This document shows, piece by piece, positions 1 through 8,663 of a DNA stretch of 49,053 nucleotides (position 1 is its first letter; each line of letters begins with the position of its first letter). The stretch lies in assembly GCA_030706685.1 (NCBI GenBank), contig JAUZOA010000034.1, positions 1 through 49,053 on the forward strand. Direction: 5' to 3'. The position numbers were made by a program, and so were the translations under genes. Origin of the DNA: Bacteroidota bacterium. Lineage in GTDB: Bacteria > Bacteroidota > Bacteroidia > Chitinophagales > Chitinophagaceae. The notes beneath the pieces are model-generated. The model was not told the DNA's origin. It was given only the letters and a program-made list of their open reading frames with translations, and did not search any database.

Positions 1-824
1 ATAATTATGTCGGCACGACTATTATTTCTGCTAATGGGGGACAGGGAGGCACAGAAGATGATGGGCTTAATTTAAATCATTGTTATGGAAGCGGAGGCGG
101 CGGAGGTGGCGGAGCCATTTATTTTTCCGGAGCAGTTCCCGGGGCGCCGGTTACAACTTCCGTAGCCGGAGGCGGCGCAGGCCCTGAAATTAACCACGAT
201 GGTTCGTGTAATGCGGCAGTCGCTTCATCACCGGGCTTGGCGGGGCAGATATTCACTAACTATACTTATTCGAGTTCATTGGTATTATCCAATACTTATT
301 GTTCTGTTTTGCTGCCCGTAGAGCTTAGTTCGTTCACCGCACAATATGTAAACAGTCATACAGCCCTGAACTGGATAACAGTACAACCAGAATTGGTCGA
401 TCGTTTTATTATCGAAAGAAGCACCGGAACAAATGACTGGGTAACAATTTATGATCAGCCGGCCAACGATGTTGTCCAGGCTTATTATTATGACGATCCC
501 TTACCCTTACCCGGCAATAATTATTACAGGATAAAGGTGCTCAAAAAGAATAATGTCGTTACCTATTCAGTTACCCGGAAAATCCTTGTCCCGGAAAAAA
601 GTGAGGCCATCACCATTTATCCCAATCCTGCCGGGAAAAAAATCTTTGTCAGTGGCATTACTTCTCCTGCCAGTTTAAAGCTATTTGATCTCTCCGGGAA
701 ACTCCTTTGGCAAAAGACGATACTTACGAATCAATCCTTTGCAGAAGTTGAACTTCCCTCCCTGCCGGCTGCCGTATACATGCTGCGTGTTGGCAATACC
801 ATCAAAAAAATAATAATTCATTAG
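1..824 (+). CDS. Secreted protein with C-terminal T9SS type A sorting domain (5'-partial)
   Basis: The frame is open from the left edge (codons in phase with base 3), so the gene starts outside the window. The visible N-terminal part is glycine-rich, with a run of seven Gly near base 100. It is followed by a conserved module beginning LPVELSSFTA and containing an FIIERS strand, common just before the sorting signal in Bacteroidota surface proteins. The last about 75 residues match the type IX secretion C-terminal domain: IYPNPA, then LKLFDLSGKLL, then YMLRVGN, ending in a lysine-rich tail. The protein is expected to cross the outer membrane by T9SS and lose this domain. Its activity cannot be told from this fragment. 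Confidence 0.85.
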   Translation, partial: NYVGTTIISANGGQGGTEDDGLNLNHCYGSGGGGGGGAIYFSGAVPGAPVTTSVAGGGAGPEINHDGSCNAAVASSPGLAGQIFTNYTYSSSLVLSNTYCSVLLPVELSSFTAQYVNSHTALNWITVQPELVDRFIIERSTGTNDWVTIYDQPANDVVQAYYYDDPLPLPGNNYYRIKVLKKNNVVTYSVTRKILVPEKSEAITIYPNPAGKKIFVSGITSPASLKLFDLSGKLLWQKTILTNQSFAEVELPSLPAAVYMLRVGNTIKKIIIH

Positions 825-920
825 GCCGTCTTAGCCTGGTAAAAATCAGTGCAAAAAATCCGTATTTATGGGTATAGAGACCCTGTGCAAATCGCGTATC
901 TTAACAGAGAAAAAGCCGTT

Positions 921-2054
921 ATGAAAAGATCTGTTCTTTTTTGGGTAACAGTGCTTAGTTTTTTCGGGAGCGTTGCCCAGACAACTGCTAAAGAATGGTT
1001 CGACAAAGGAGCCAGCCTGGTAAAAAATCAAAAATATACGGAAGCAATTGCAGCTTTTAAAAACTCAATAAAAATACAACCTGGTTATGCAGAAGCTCTG
1101 CACCAGCTAGGTTGGTGTTACAATGAAGAGGGGTTGTATAAAGAAGCGATTGAGGCGCTCAAGAAAGAAGAAAAAACCGGTTCGCCGGATAAGGTCCTCA
1201 ACAACTTTGAATTGGGTTATGCTTATAAAGGTCTGCAGGAATATGATGATGCCTTATTATATTTTAACAAAGCCATTGAAGGGGATGCCAACTATGCCCT
1301 GGCTTATAAAGAAAGAGGGAATACCTGGCAGAAAAAGAAAGAGTATGAAAAAGCAATCGCCGATTATAACCGGTACGCGGAATTATCCACCACTATTGAT
1401 GATGATGATTACTATTATAACAAAGGATGGTGTGAAAATGAATTGAATAGATTCAGTGCGGCTTCTGAATCGTTAAAAAAATGCGTGGAATTAAATAAAA
1501 ATAATACTTCCGGCTTTACAGAACTTGGCTATTCGTACTACAAGCTTAACCTGAATAATGAAGCGATTGCCAATTACCGCATTGCCATGAGGCTGGCCAA
1601 TGAAACCAATTATGTTCCTATCCTTGGTATTGCCGATGTATATTATGATAACCTGAAGAACTTCGACTCTGCTATTGTATACTATGAAAAGGGTACACAG
1701 CTTCAGAAAAAAAACAAGTCGGCCTATTATCGTCTCGGCTGGTGCTATAATGATAAAGGAAAATATACGGAGGCGGTAAGCCCCTTGCAACAAGCCGTTT
1801 TACTGGATGCTGACTACGATGATGCAAGAACGGAACTCGGGTATGCTTATTATAAGCTGGACCAGTATGATAATGCTCTCTCACAATTTCGCCCGATAAT
1901 GACCCGTAATCCCAAAAATGAGTTAAGCCGTTATTACGCCGGTTTTTGTTATTACCTGAAAGGGGAACAGGATAACCTTAAAAAAATGATTGCGGAGCTG
2001 AAGGCTTTAAATTCCTCGAAATACGTTGAGACGCTTACCAAATATGTGAAATGA
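921..2054 (+). CDS. Secreted TPR-repeat protein
   Basis: A 377-residue protein that opens with a signal peptide (MKRSVLFWVTVLSFFGSVAQ) and then consists almost wholly of tetratricopeptide repeats. About nine units can be seen, with the usual W/Y-LG-Y...A...A pattern, for example ALHQLGWCYNEEGLYKEAIE and ARTELGYAYYKLDQYDNALS. The frame is open to a GTG at 849, but the ATG at 921 is chosen because the signal peptide begins exactly there. TPRs are protein-interaction scaffolds, so the protein probably acts in the periplasm or at the outer membrane with an unknown partner. No enzyme domain is present. It follows the T9SS protein by 96 bp on the same strand. Confidence 0.85.
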   Translation: MKRSVLFWVTVLSFFGSVAQTTAKEWFDKGASLVKNQKYTEAIAAFKNSIKIQPGYAEALHQLGWCYNEEGLYKEAIEALKKEEKTGSPDKVLNNFELGYAYKGLQEYDDALLYFNKAIEGDANYALAYKERGNTWQKKKEYEKAIADYNRYAELSTTIDDDDYYYNKGWCENELNRFSAASESLKKCVELNKNNTSGFTELGYSYYKLNLNNEAIANYRIAMRLANETNYVPILGIADVYYDNLKNFDSAIVYYEKGTQLQKKNKSAYYRLGWCYNDKGKYTEAVSPLQQAVLLDADYDDARTELGYAYYKLDQYDNALSQFRPIMTRNPKNELSRYYAGFCYYLKGEQDNLKKMIAELKALNSSKYVETLTKYVK

Positions 2055-2056
2055 AA

Positions 2057-2081
2057 AGTCCGAAAGATGAGTCTTCGGACT
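2057..2081. terminator. Stem-loop between convergent genes (possible bidirectional terminator)
   Basis: AGTCCGAA at 2057-2064 pairs with TTCGGACT at 2074-2081, an 8-bp stem with a 9-nt loop. It lies between the convergent ends of the TPR gene and typA. The U-run is short on both strands (TTTT on the minus strand), so termination is inferred from position more than from a strong tract. Confidence 0.5.
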
Positions 2082-2139
2082 GAAATGATTTTACAACTAT
2101 CCAGAGTAATTCTTCCGGACCTTTGGTCTTTCCTGCTAT

Positions 2140-3945
2140 TTATGCTGTCTCCATTTTCTTTTGCACCTTCTTCCGCTCGTCTTCATTCAAGATCACTTTT
2201 CGCATGCGGATATTCTTAGGCGTCACTTCTATACATTCATCCTGCTGAATATATTCCATGCATTCTTCAAGTGTCATCAGCGTTTTGGGTGCGATGCGGG
2301 AAGCATCATCACTTCCGCTGGCGCGATGATTGGTGAGTTTTTTAGGCTCTGTCGCATTGACCACCAGGTCGCCGGGTTTAATATTTTCTGCAATGATCTG
2401 TCCGGCATATACTTCTTCACCCGGGTCTACGAAAAAGGTTCCCCGGTCCTGTAATTTGTCAATAGAATAACCGGTTGTTTTTTCCTGGTTTTTGGAAAGT
2501 AGCACCCCATTATTTCTTCCGGGTATCGGTCCCTTCCAGGGTTTGTATTCAGTAAAGCGATGGGCCATTACGGCTTCCCCGGCTGTATTTGTAAGCATAT
2601 TGCTCCGCAAACCGATCAACCCTCTTGAAGGAATTTCAAATTCCAGGTGCTGTATATCACCCTTGGTTTCCATCACCAGCATTTCACCTTTACGCTGCGT
2701 AACCAGGTCTATTACTTTGCCGCTATATTCCTGCGGTACATCCACCACTAAATTTTCATACGGTTCGCATTTTTTCCCATTAAGCTCTTTGACTATTACG
2801 GTTGGCTGACCAATGGTCAACTCATATCCTTCACGGCGCATTGTTTCTATTAAGATCCCCAGGTGCAGGATTCCCCGTCCATAAACCAGGAAGCTATCTG
2901 CGCCGCCGGTATCTTCCACTCTCAATGCCAGGTTTTTTTCTGTTTCTTTCATCAGGCGGTCGCGTAAGTGGCGGCTGGTTACAAACTTTCCATCCCTTCC
3001 GAAAAAGGGCGAGTTGTTAATGCTGAATAACATGCTCATCGTAGGTTCGTCTACACTGATCACCGGCAATGCTTCCGGGTTTTCCGGATCAGCGATCGTA
3101 TCCCCGATATTAAAATCTTCAAGACCTACAACGGCGCAAAGGTCACCGGCAATTACCTCGCTCACTTTCTTTTTACCCATCCCTTCAAACACATACAGTT
3201 CTTTTACTTTGGATTTTTTTACAGAAGTATCGGCTTGCATCAATACGATGGACTGACCTTCTTTGATAACGCCACGGCTTACTTTACCGATAGCGATCCT
3301 CCCAAGAAAAGAGGAATAATCCAGGGAAGTGATTTGCATCTGCAGCGGGCCCTCATTCACTTTGGGCGCCGGCACATGTGTCAATATTCCATCCAGCAAC
3401 GGGGTGATATTATCAATTTGTGTCAATGACTCATTGAACCACCCGTTTTTTCCGCTTCCATAATAAGTGGGAAAATTCAATTGTTCTTCTGTAGCGTCGA
3501 GGTTGAAGAATAATTCAAATACCGCATCATGCACTTCGTCCGGCCGGCAGTTAGGTTTATCCACTTTATTGATAACGACGATCGGCTTCAGGTTTAAATG
3601 CAATGCCTTTTGCAATACAAACCTTGTTTGCGGCATCGGGCCTTCAAAAGCATCGACCAGCAACAGCACCCCATCGGCCATTTTTAAGACACGTTCCACT
3701 TCCCCGCCAAAATCGGCGTGACCGGGTGTATCAATAACATTAATCTTAACGCCATTATATACTACCGCGGCATTCTTACTGAATATCGTAATTCCACGCT
3801 CTCTTTCCAGGTCGTTGCTGTCCATGATCAGCTCGCCGGTCTCCTGGTTGTCACGAAATGTCTTGGTAGCATGTAATATCTTGTCTACCAGGGTGGTTTT
3901 ACCGTGGTCAACGTGGGCAATAATAGCGATGTTTCTTATATCCAT
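2140..3945 (-). CDS. typA: Translational GTPase TypA/BipA
   Basis: A 601-residue ribosome-associated GTPase of the EF-G-like family, involved in ribosome assembly and stress adaptation. The G1 motif AHVDHGKTT is at residues 10-18, switch I ERGITI at 49-54, G3 DTPGH at 72-76 and NKVD at 126-129. Domain II, the EF-G-like domains III and V and the TypA-specific C-terminal domain follow, ending in a lysine-rich tail. The length is normal for the family. It is transcribed alone; a well-matched Bacteroidota promoter lies 23 bp upstream of the start. Confidence 0.97.
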   Translation of the reverse strand: MDIRNIAIIAHVDHGKTTLVDKILHATKTFRDNQETGELIMDSNDLERERGITIFSKNAAVVYNGVKINVIDTPGHADFGGEVERVLKMADGVLLLVDAFEGPMPQTRFVLQKALHLNLKPIVVINKVDKPNCRPDEVHDAVFELFFNLDATEEQLNFPTYYGSGKNGWFNESLTQIDNITPLLDGILTHVPAPKVNEGPLQMQITSLDYSSFLGRIAIGKVSRGVIKEGQSIVLMQADTSVKKSKVKELYVFEGMGKKKVSEVIAGDLCAVVGLEDFNIGDTIADPENPEALPVISVDEPTMSMLFSINNSPFFGRDGKFVTSRHLRDRLMKETEKNLALRVEDTGGADSFLVYGRGILHLGILIETMRREGYELTIGQPTVIVKELNGKKCEPYENLVVDVPQEYSGKVIDLVTQRKGEMLVMETKGDIQHLEFEIPSRGLIGLRSNMLTNTAGEAVMAHRFTEYKPWKGPIPGRNNGVLLSKNQEKTTGYSIDKLQDRGTFFVDPGEEVYAGQIIAENIKPGDLVVNATEPKKLTNHRASGSDDASRIAPKTLMTLEECMEYIQQDECIEVTPKNIRMRKVILNEDERKKVQKKMETA

Positions 3946-3967
3946 AACACAACTTTCAAACGGGCTG

Positions 3968-3998
3968 CAAAGGTACGTTAATTAAGCGGGGAGAGCAA
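3968..3998 (-). promoter_or_regulatory. Promoter of typA
   Basis: On the minus strand TTG (3998-3996) is followed after exactly 20 nt by TACCTTTG (3975-3968), matching the Bacteroidota -33/-7 consensus TTG-N19-21-TAnnTTTG. The predicted transcript would start about 15-18 nt before the typA ATG. Confidence 0.7.
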
Positions 3999-4068
3999 GA
4001 GAAAGGGACATTTAATAATCGCTTAATCCTTTAAACGGGGATTTAGTGTAGTTTTAGGAAAACTGCCG

Positions 4069-5067
4069 ATGAAATTTCTGAAATGGCTCGGCCTGATCGT
4101 ATTATTGCTGATTATCGTTTATTTTCTTGGCCCCAGGCCTTCTTACCCCAAATACGAGCTGTCTTTGCCTGCTGTGCCATCCAATGCTGTTCAGTTAGAG
4201 AATTATATCAGGGACCATGAGGCATTGCACAAGCTGAAACCCGGTAATGAAGCAAAGATTACCTGGCTGAACGATTCACTAAAAGATAAAACAGAATACG
4301 CGGTCGTCTATATTCACGGATTTTCAGCCAGCCACGAAGAAGGCAATCCTGTGCATTATGATTTTGCCAAAAAGTTCGGTTGCAATTTGTTCCTTGACCG
4401 GCTGGAAGATCATGGCATTGATACTACCGAACCCCTGCTGACCGTAACGGCTGATCGCCTTTGGAATTCCGCCAAAGAAGCTTATGCTATCGGGAAACAA
4501 TTAGGAGAAAAAGTTATTTTAATGACTACTTCTACCGGCGGAACACTGGCCTTAAAGTTAGCCGCCGAGTACCCGGATATCGCCGGGCTCATTCTTCTTT
4601 CCCCCAATATCGCCATCAATGACCCAAATGCCTGGCTCCTGAATAATCACTGGGGATTACAGATCGCTCATTTGATACAGGGGAAATATGTACAGGCAAA
4701 AGATACATCTGCTTTGTATGCAAAATACTGGAATGTAAAGTACCGGATGGAATCGGCTGTTGAACTGGAAGAACTGATCGAAACCACGATGAAAGAATCT
4801 ACGTTTGAAAAAGTAAAACAACCCGCATTGGTATTGTATTATTATAAAGATAAAGTGCACCAGGACTCAGTGGTAAAAGTATCCGCTATGAAAACAATGT
4901 TTGCGCAGCTCGCTACTCCCCCCGATCAGAAAAGAATAGTGGCTATCCCCAATGCCGGCGATCATGTCATCGGCTCCTATATAAAATCCAAAGATGTAAA
5001 GAAAGTGGAGGAAGAATGCGAGAAGTTCGCCAGTGAAATTCTGCACATGGATAATAAGAAGAATTGA
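4069..5067 (+). CDS. Membrane-anchored alpha/beta hydrolase
   Basis: A 332-residue protein with one hydrophobic segment at residues 6-21 that is likely an uncleaved anchor, leaving the rest in the periplasm. The fold markers are YIHGFSAS at 81-88 (oxyanion strand), the nucleophile elbow TTSTGG with Ser155, the acid Asp261 in YYYKDKVH, and His299 in NAGDHV. The first Gly of the usual GxSxG is Thr here. Carboxylesterase or lipase activity is plausible, but the substrate is unknown. It is transcribed away from typA with no co-directional neighbour downstream. Confidence 0.8.
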   Translation: MKFLKWLGLIVLLLIIVYFLGPRPSYPKYELSLPAVPSNAVQLENYIRDHEALHKLKPGNEAKITWLNDSLKDKTEYAVVYIHGFSASHEEGNPVHYDFAKKFGCNLFLDRLEDHGIDTTEPLLTVTADRLWNSAKEAYAIGKQLGEKVILMTTSTGGTLALKLAAEYPDIAGLILLSPNIAINDPNAWLLNNHWGLQIAHLIQGKYVQAKDTSALYAKYWNVKYRMESAVELEELIETTMKESTFEKVKQPALVLYYYKDKVHQDSVVKVSAMKTMFAQLATPPDQKRIVAIPNAGDHVIGSYIKSKDVKKVEEECEKFASEILHMDNKKN

Positions 5068-5131
5068 ACACGGATGCCGCGGATAAGATGGATATAAAAG
5101 TGTGACTTCTTCCGGTCAATTATTTTGATTC

Positions 5132-5181
5132 GCCGGGTCAACTACCCGGCAATCTTGCCGGCCTACGCCCCTCAATAGGGG
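5132..5181. repeat. Cluster of three short inverted repeats
   Basis: GCCGGGT/ACCCGGC pair at 5132-5150, CCGGCAA/TTGCCGG pair at 5146-5161, and CCCCT/AGGGG pair near 5168-5180. The first two overlap and cannot form together. None is followed by a U-tract, so they are not typical intrinsic terminators. Confidence 0.55.
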
Positions 5182-5298
5182 TATTCAAAGCTTTTACTAT
5201 CCTATTAAGATGGGCGAAAAGTGCTCTCTGTTATACAGTAGCCATATAGCAGGGATGCGGGAGGAATAGAGACACTATACAGGAGGATCTCGACAGGG

Positions 5299-5408
5299 TC
5301 AGGAAAGGGTCAGGACAAGGTCAGGTCAGGGTCAGGGCAGAGTCAGGGAAAAATCAGGGGAGGGTCAGGGAACAATCAGGAAAGAGTCAGGCAAAAGTCT
5401 CAGGAAAG
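5299..5408. repeat. Degenerate 11-bp tandem repeat, core TCAGG
   Basis: TCAGG recurs at 5299, 5310, 5321, 5332, 5343, 5354, 5365, 5376 and 5387, exactly every 11 bp for nine units. A tenth follows at 5400 after a 2-nt slip. The other six bases of each unit are purine-rich and variable, such as TCAGGAAAGGG and TCAGGGAACAA. The 11-nt unit is not a multiple of three and no frame crosses it, so it is non-coding. Confidence 0.85.
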
Positions 5409-5582
5409 CCACGTAAAAAGAGGAAAAAATATCCTGTAAACCCGGTAACGATTTTTATCACTTTCCTGCCGTTAGTTCCTTATTTCAATTTACAAAAAAA
5501 CGCGGCTATGGCAAATATTTTTTACCGGCGAGTCTTTCCTGTTGCTGCCGCTAAGGAGAATAAAAGCCCCGGTTAGCTGTTG

Positions 5583-5804
5583 CTAAACCCGTCTTATTAT
5601 CCAGATAATTATAGTGACCAGTATGCTGAACAATATCATAGTGGTAATAGGAAAATAAAATCTGAAATTCTCTTTCTCTACCCGTATATCTCCCGGAAGA
5701 CGTCCAATCCAGTGCAGCTTATCATGGAAAAAATAAATAAGAATCCCGAGAAGGACAATTAAACAGCCTGTCAAAATGATGTATTTCCCGGTATTGCTGT
5801 CCAT
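5583..5804 (-). CDS. DUF2905 family membrane protein
   Basis: A 73-residue protein with two transmembrane segments (about residues 7-25 and 52-69). The connecting loop HWIGRLPGDIRVEKENFRFY is the family signature of DUF2905. Function is unknown across the family. The protein is complete and of normal length. It stands alone between the repeat region and the divergent fabH-like gene. Confidence 0.85.
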   Translation of the reverse strand: MDSNTGKYIILTGCLIVLLGILIYFFHDKLHWIGRLPGDIRVEKENFRFYFPITTMILFSILVTIIIWIIRRV

Positions 5805-5969
5805 AGTGCAAAATTAGAGATTAACTAAAAGTAAGTATAAGACGGGAAGTATTGTTTTGGGGGTTCTTATCGTCTTTCCGTCTTCCCGGTTTATACTTGC
5901 TCCAACCGTTGTTTGCCGGCCGTGCAAAAAACTGTAATTCGCTTACATTTCCTATCTTCCTTTTTTTAA

Positions 5970-7040
5970 ATGCTTGCTATGACCCGAACAAAGATCGCCG
6001 GAATTGGAATGTATGTCCCGTCCAGGGTAGTAACGAACAATGACCTGTTGAAATATATGGACACCAGTGACGAGTGGATACAGGAAAGAACCGGTATCAA
6101 AGAACGCAGGTATGCTCATCGCACCAATGAAACCACCACTACGATGGGTATAGAAGCGGCTAAAATCGCTATTGAAAGAGCCGGTCTTACCCCGCAGGAC
6201 ATTGACTTTATCATCTTCGCTACCATTTGCCCTGATTATTATTTTCCCGGTTGCGGTGTATTGTTGCAAAGAGCCATGAAGATGAAAGAGATTGGCGCAT
6301 TGGATGTCCGCGATCAGTGCAGCGGCTTTATTTATGCGCTGAGTACGGGCGACCAGTTCATCAAAACCGGTATGTACAAAAATATCCTGGTAGTAGGTGC
6401 AGAGAAACATTCATTTGGTTTGGATTTTTCGACAAGAGGAAGAAATGTATCCGTCATATTCGGTGATGGAGCCGGCGCTGTGGTATTGCAGCCGGTTGAT
6501 CCTTCGTCAAACACGGGGCAAGGAATACTCAGCACCCACCTGCACAGTGATGGTGAAAGCGCCGAAATGCTGGCGATGTTTAACCCCGGCACTCATGCCA
6601 ATCACTGGACCAATGGACAAATATTAGCTGATTTTGATAAAGCGGAAATCGGTGAAATGTTTTTTAGTCATACCATGATTGATAAAGCGCAGGTATTTCC
6701 GAATATGGATGGGCCAGCCGTTTTTAAAAAAGCAGTAGAAAAATTTCCCGAAGTAATTATGGAAGCCCTGAACGCTAATGGTCTTCAGCCAGCCGACCTC
6801 CGGCTCCTGGTTCCTCACCAGGCCAATCTCCGTATCAGCCAGTTCGTTCAAAAAAAATTAAGATTGAGAGACGACCAGGTACAGAATAATATCCAGAAAT
6901 ACGGCAACACGACTGCGGCATCCATTCCTATTGCATTATGCGAGGCCTGGGAAGAAGGAAAGGTAAAAGAAGGCGACCTGGTTTGCCTGGCGGCTTTTGG
7001 GAGTGGGTTTACTTGGGGGAGTGTATTGCTGAGATGGTGA
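5970..7040 (+). CDS. 3-oxoacyl-ACP synthase III family protein (FabH-like)
   Basis: A 356-residue thiolase-fold condensing enzyme. The KAS III catalytic triad is complete: Cys117 in DVRDQCSGF, His283 in VPHQANLRI and Asn313 in KYGNTTAAS. KAS III enzymes condense an acyl-CoA primer with malonyl-ACP to start fatty-acid chains. This one is longer than E. coli FabH (317 residues) because of an insert at about residues 200-245, so a role in a specialised acyl chain is possible. Translation can start at 5970 or at the second ATG, 5979. No other fatty-acid synthesis gene is adjacent. Confidence 0.9.
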   Translation: MLAMTRTKIAGIGMYVPSRVVTNNDLLKYMDTSDEWIQERTGIKERRYAHRTNETTTTMGIEAAKIAIERAGLTPQDIDFIIFATICPDYYFPGCGVLLQRAMKMKEIGALDVRDQCSGFIYALSTGDQFIKTGMYKNILVVGAEKHSFGLDFSTRGRNVSVIFGDGAGAVVLQPVDPSSNTGQGILSTHLHSDGESAEMLAMFNPGTHANHWTNGQILADFDKAEIGEMFFSHTMIDKAQVFPNMDGPAVFKKAVEKFPEVIMEALNANGLQPADLRLLVPHQANLRISQFVQKKLRLRDDQVQNNIQKYGNTTAASIPIALCEAWEEGKVKEGDLVCLAAFGSGFTWGSVLLRW

Positions 7041-7188
7041 TTTTATTACAACAAGTCTCTCTGATTGATAATATTCTCATTGCTATAAATACAAAAACGA
7101 CACCCTGTTAAGTAATCAACTTGACCTAATTTCGCTGCAACTATTCATTACCTGCTCCGGTCATTATTACAGAAAATACATTGCGATC

Positions 7189-7632
7189 ATGAAAAAAATA
7201 TTCCTCCTGTTAAGCCTTAGTTTTGCTTACATGCTTTCTCCCGCTCAACCCCTGAAAGCCGATTCCTGGAAAATAAAATGGAATAAGAAATGGATCCTTG
7301 AAGCCAATAAGGAGAACGCAGCCTCCAATACCCGGAAGGTAAAGCTGGCCGAACTTAACAAAAATTGCTTCCTGGAAATATCCTATAAAGAAGGGGACGC
7401 ACAAAAAGAAAAAACATGGAATCGCTCCTTTCTGCTCTTTGATGAAAATGATAAAGAGTTATTACGAAAAGACAGCACGCGGAATGCTAAAATCCCCGCT
7501 CCGGAACTGAAAAAATTATTCAGCGACAAAAAGAAGATCATCATTTATACCCTGGCTATTCCCACTGACCCGGACCTGGCTGCGAGGATCCGTGTCCGCC
7601 GCATACATTTATGTACTTTGGAGCTGCAATAA
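7189..7632 (+). CDS. Small secreted protein of unknown function
   Basis: A 147-residue protein with a signal peptide (MKKIFLLLSLSFAYMLSPAQ). The mature part is lysine-rich, with beta-like segments around KNCFLEISYKE and KKIIIYTLAIPTDP. I recognise no domain. The start is well defined by the signal peptide. It ends 3 bp before the lipid kinase gene, so the two are probably one transcript. Confidence 0.75.
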   Translation: MKKIFLLLSLSFAYMLSPAQPLKADSWKIKWNKKWILEANKENAASNTRKVKLAELNKNCFLEISYKEGDAQKEKTWNRSFLLFDENDKELLRKDSTRNAKIPAPELKKLFSDKKKIIIYTLAIPTDPDLAARIRVRRIHLCTLELQ

Positions 7633-7635
7633 CGA

Positions 7636-8544
7636 ATGCCCCGCCATATTATTTATATCATCAACCCGATCTCCGGAACAAGGACCAAAAAAGATCTGCA
7701 ATCTTTCATTGAACAAAAAACAAAAGAGCAGGGGATTCCCTTTCTTATTTTTCCATCCATCGCCGGTGGCGATTATTCTTTTTTGCAGGCTGTGATCAAA
7801 GAGCGGGGAACAACCGATATCGTGATCGCCGGTGGCGACGGCACCGTAAGCCAGGTCGTCAGCAGCCTGATGAATTGGGATATCAATTTTGGTATTATTC
7901 CCTGCGGTTCCGGAAATGGCCTCGCTTATACAGCCAAAATACCCGCGCAACCTGCAAAGGCACTTGATATTATCTTTAAGGGAAATGCTTTGGCGATCGA
8001 CGGGTTTTATATCAATGACAGGTTTTCCTGTATGCTTTGCGGTTTAGGTTTTGACGCGAAAGTGGCGCATGATTTTGCAAAGCAATCCAAAAGAGGGTTG
8101 GCTACTTATGTCAAACAGGTAATCAGGAATTTTTTCGCCGCCAAACCTTATTCTTTTGAATTGCAGGTTCCGGGTAATTCGTTTACCACCGATGCTTACT
8201 TTATCAGTATAGCCAATAGCAACCAGTTTGGCAATAATTTCACCATTGCGCCACAAGCGAGCCTGAGTGATGGCTTGCTGGATATCGTGATTGTCACTGA
8301 CCAAAAAAAACTCAGTTTATTATTCCAGGTTTTCAAACAGGTAAGAGGCCTCAACCCTGTGACAAGGAAAGAACATTATAATCCTGCCGCCAATAAAAAA
8401 GGAGTTATTTATTTGCAAACAGACCAGGTGGTCATTATCAATAAGTCACTTGCGCCCCTGCATATTGACGGCGACCCCGCGGAAACTGCTGATAGGTTCC
8501 GGGTCACCATTAAGAAAAAATGTTTCCGGTTGTTGCAACCCTGA
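7636..8544 (+). CDS. Diacylglycerol kinase-family lipid kinase
   Basis: A 302-residue protein of the DagK/YegS/sphingosine kinase superfamily. The nucleotide-binding motif GGDGT is at residues 66-70 and the second glycine motif PCGSGNGLA at 89-97. A beta-sandwich C-terminal domain includes LSDGLLDIVIV and ends with HIDGDP. It should phosphorylate a lipid hydroxyl using ATP at the inner membrane; the exact lipid cannot be told from sequence. It begins 3 bp after the small secreted-protein gene. Confidence 0.88.
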   Translation: MPRHIIYIINPISGTRTKKDLQSFIEQKTKEQGIPFLIFPSIAGGDYSFLQAVIKERGTTDIVIAGGDGTVSQVVSSLMNWDINFGIIPCGSGNGLAYTAKIPAQPAKALDIIFKGNALAIDGFYINDRFSCMLCGLGFDAKVAHDFAKQSKRGLATYVKQVIRNFFAAKPYSFELQVPGNSFTTDAYFISIANSNQFGNNFTIAPQASLSDGLLDIVIVTDQKKLSLLFQVFKQVRGLNPVTRKEHYNPAANKKGVIYLQTDQVVIINKSLAPLHIDGDPAETADRFRVTIKKKCFRLLQP

Positions 8545-8549
8545 TACCG

Positions 8550-8626
8550 AACACGGATAACACGGATTCAATAGATTTTCACGGATTTAATCTTTGGCAA
8601 TCCATACAATCCGTGTCATCCATGTT
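8550..8626. repeat. Imperfect inverted repeat between convergent genes
   Basis: AACACGGATAACACGGATT at 8550-8568 is the reverse complement of 8608-8626 with two mismatches (17 of 19). A further CACGGATTT copy sits in the loop. It lies between the lipid kinase and the convergent patatin gene and may fold to end transcription from either side. A shorter copy of the word follows the stop codon at 5067. Confidence 0.65.
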
Positions 8627-8663
8627 TTAAAAAAAATTCGACGGTAATAATACAAGAGCGGGT

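Larger units (their letters stand above)
5068..5582. other. 515-bp gene-free stretch with hairpins and an 11-bp tandem repeat
   Basis: No convincing reading frame lies on either strand here. The stretch separates the alpha/beta hydrolase from the convergent DUF2905 gene. It begins with AACACGGAT directly at the stop codon, a word shared with the inverted repeat at 8550. It then holds three hairpins (5132-5181) and the tandem repeat (5299-5408). I see nothing recognisable in 5182-5298 or 5409-5582. Confidence 0.7.

Noticed and set aside
849-920. GTG start extending the TPR protein
   Set aside because: The signal peptide begins at ATG 921; an extension would bury it.
5299-5408. CRISPR array
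   Set aside because: The unit is 11 bp with no unique spacers, and no cas genes are present.
5952-6410. 152-residue minus-strand frame over the FabH-like gene
   Set aside because: A shadow of the fabH-like coding frame, with low-complexity text and no motif.
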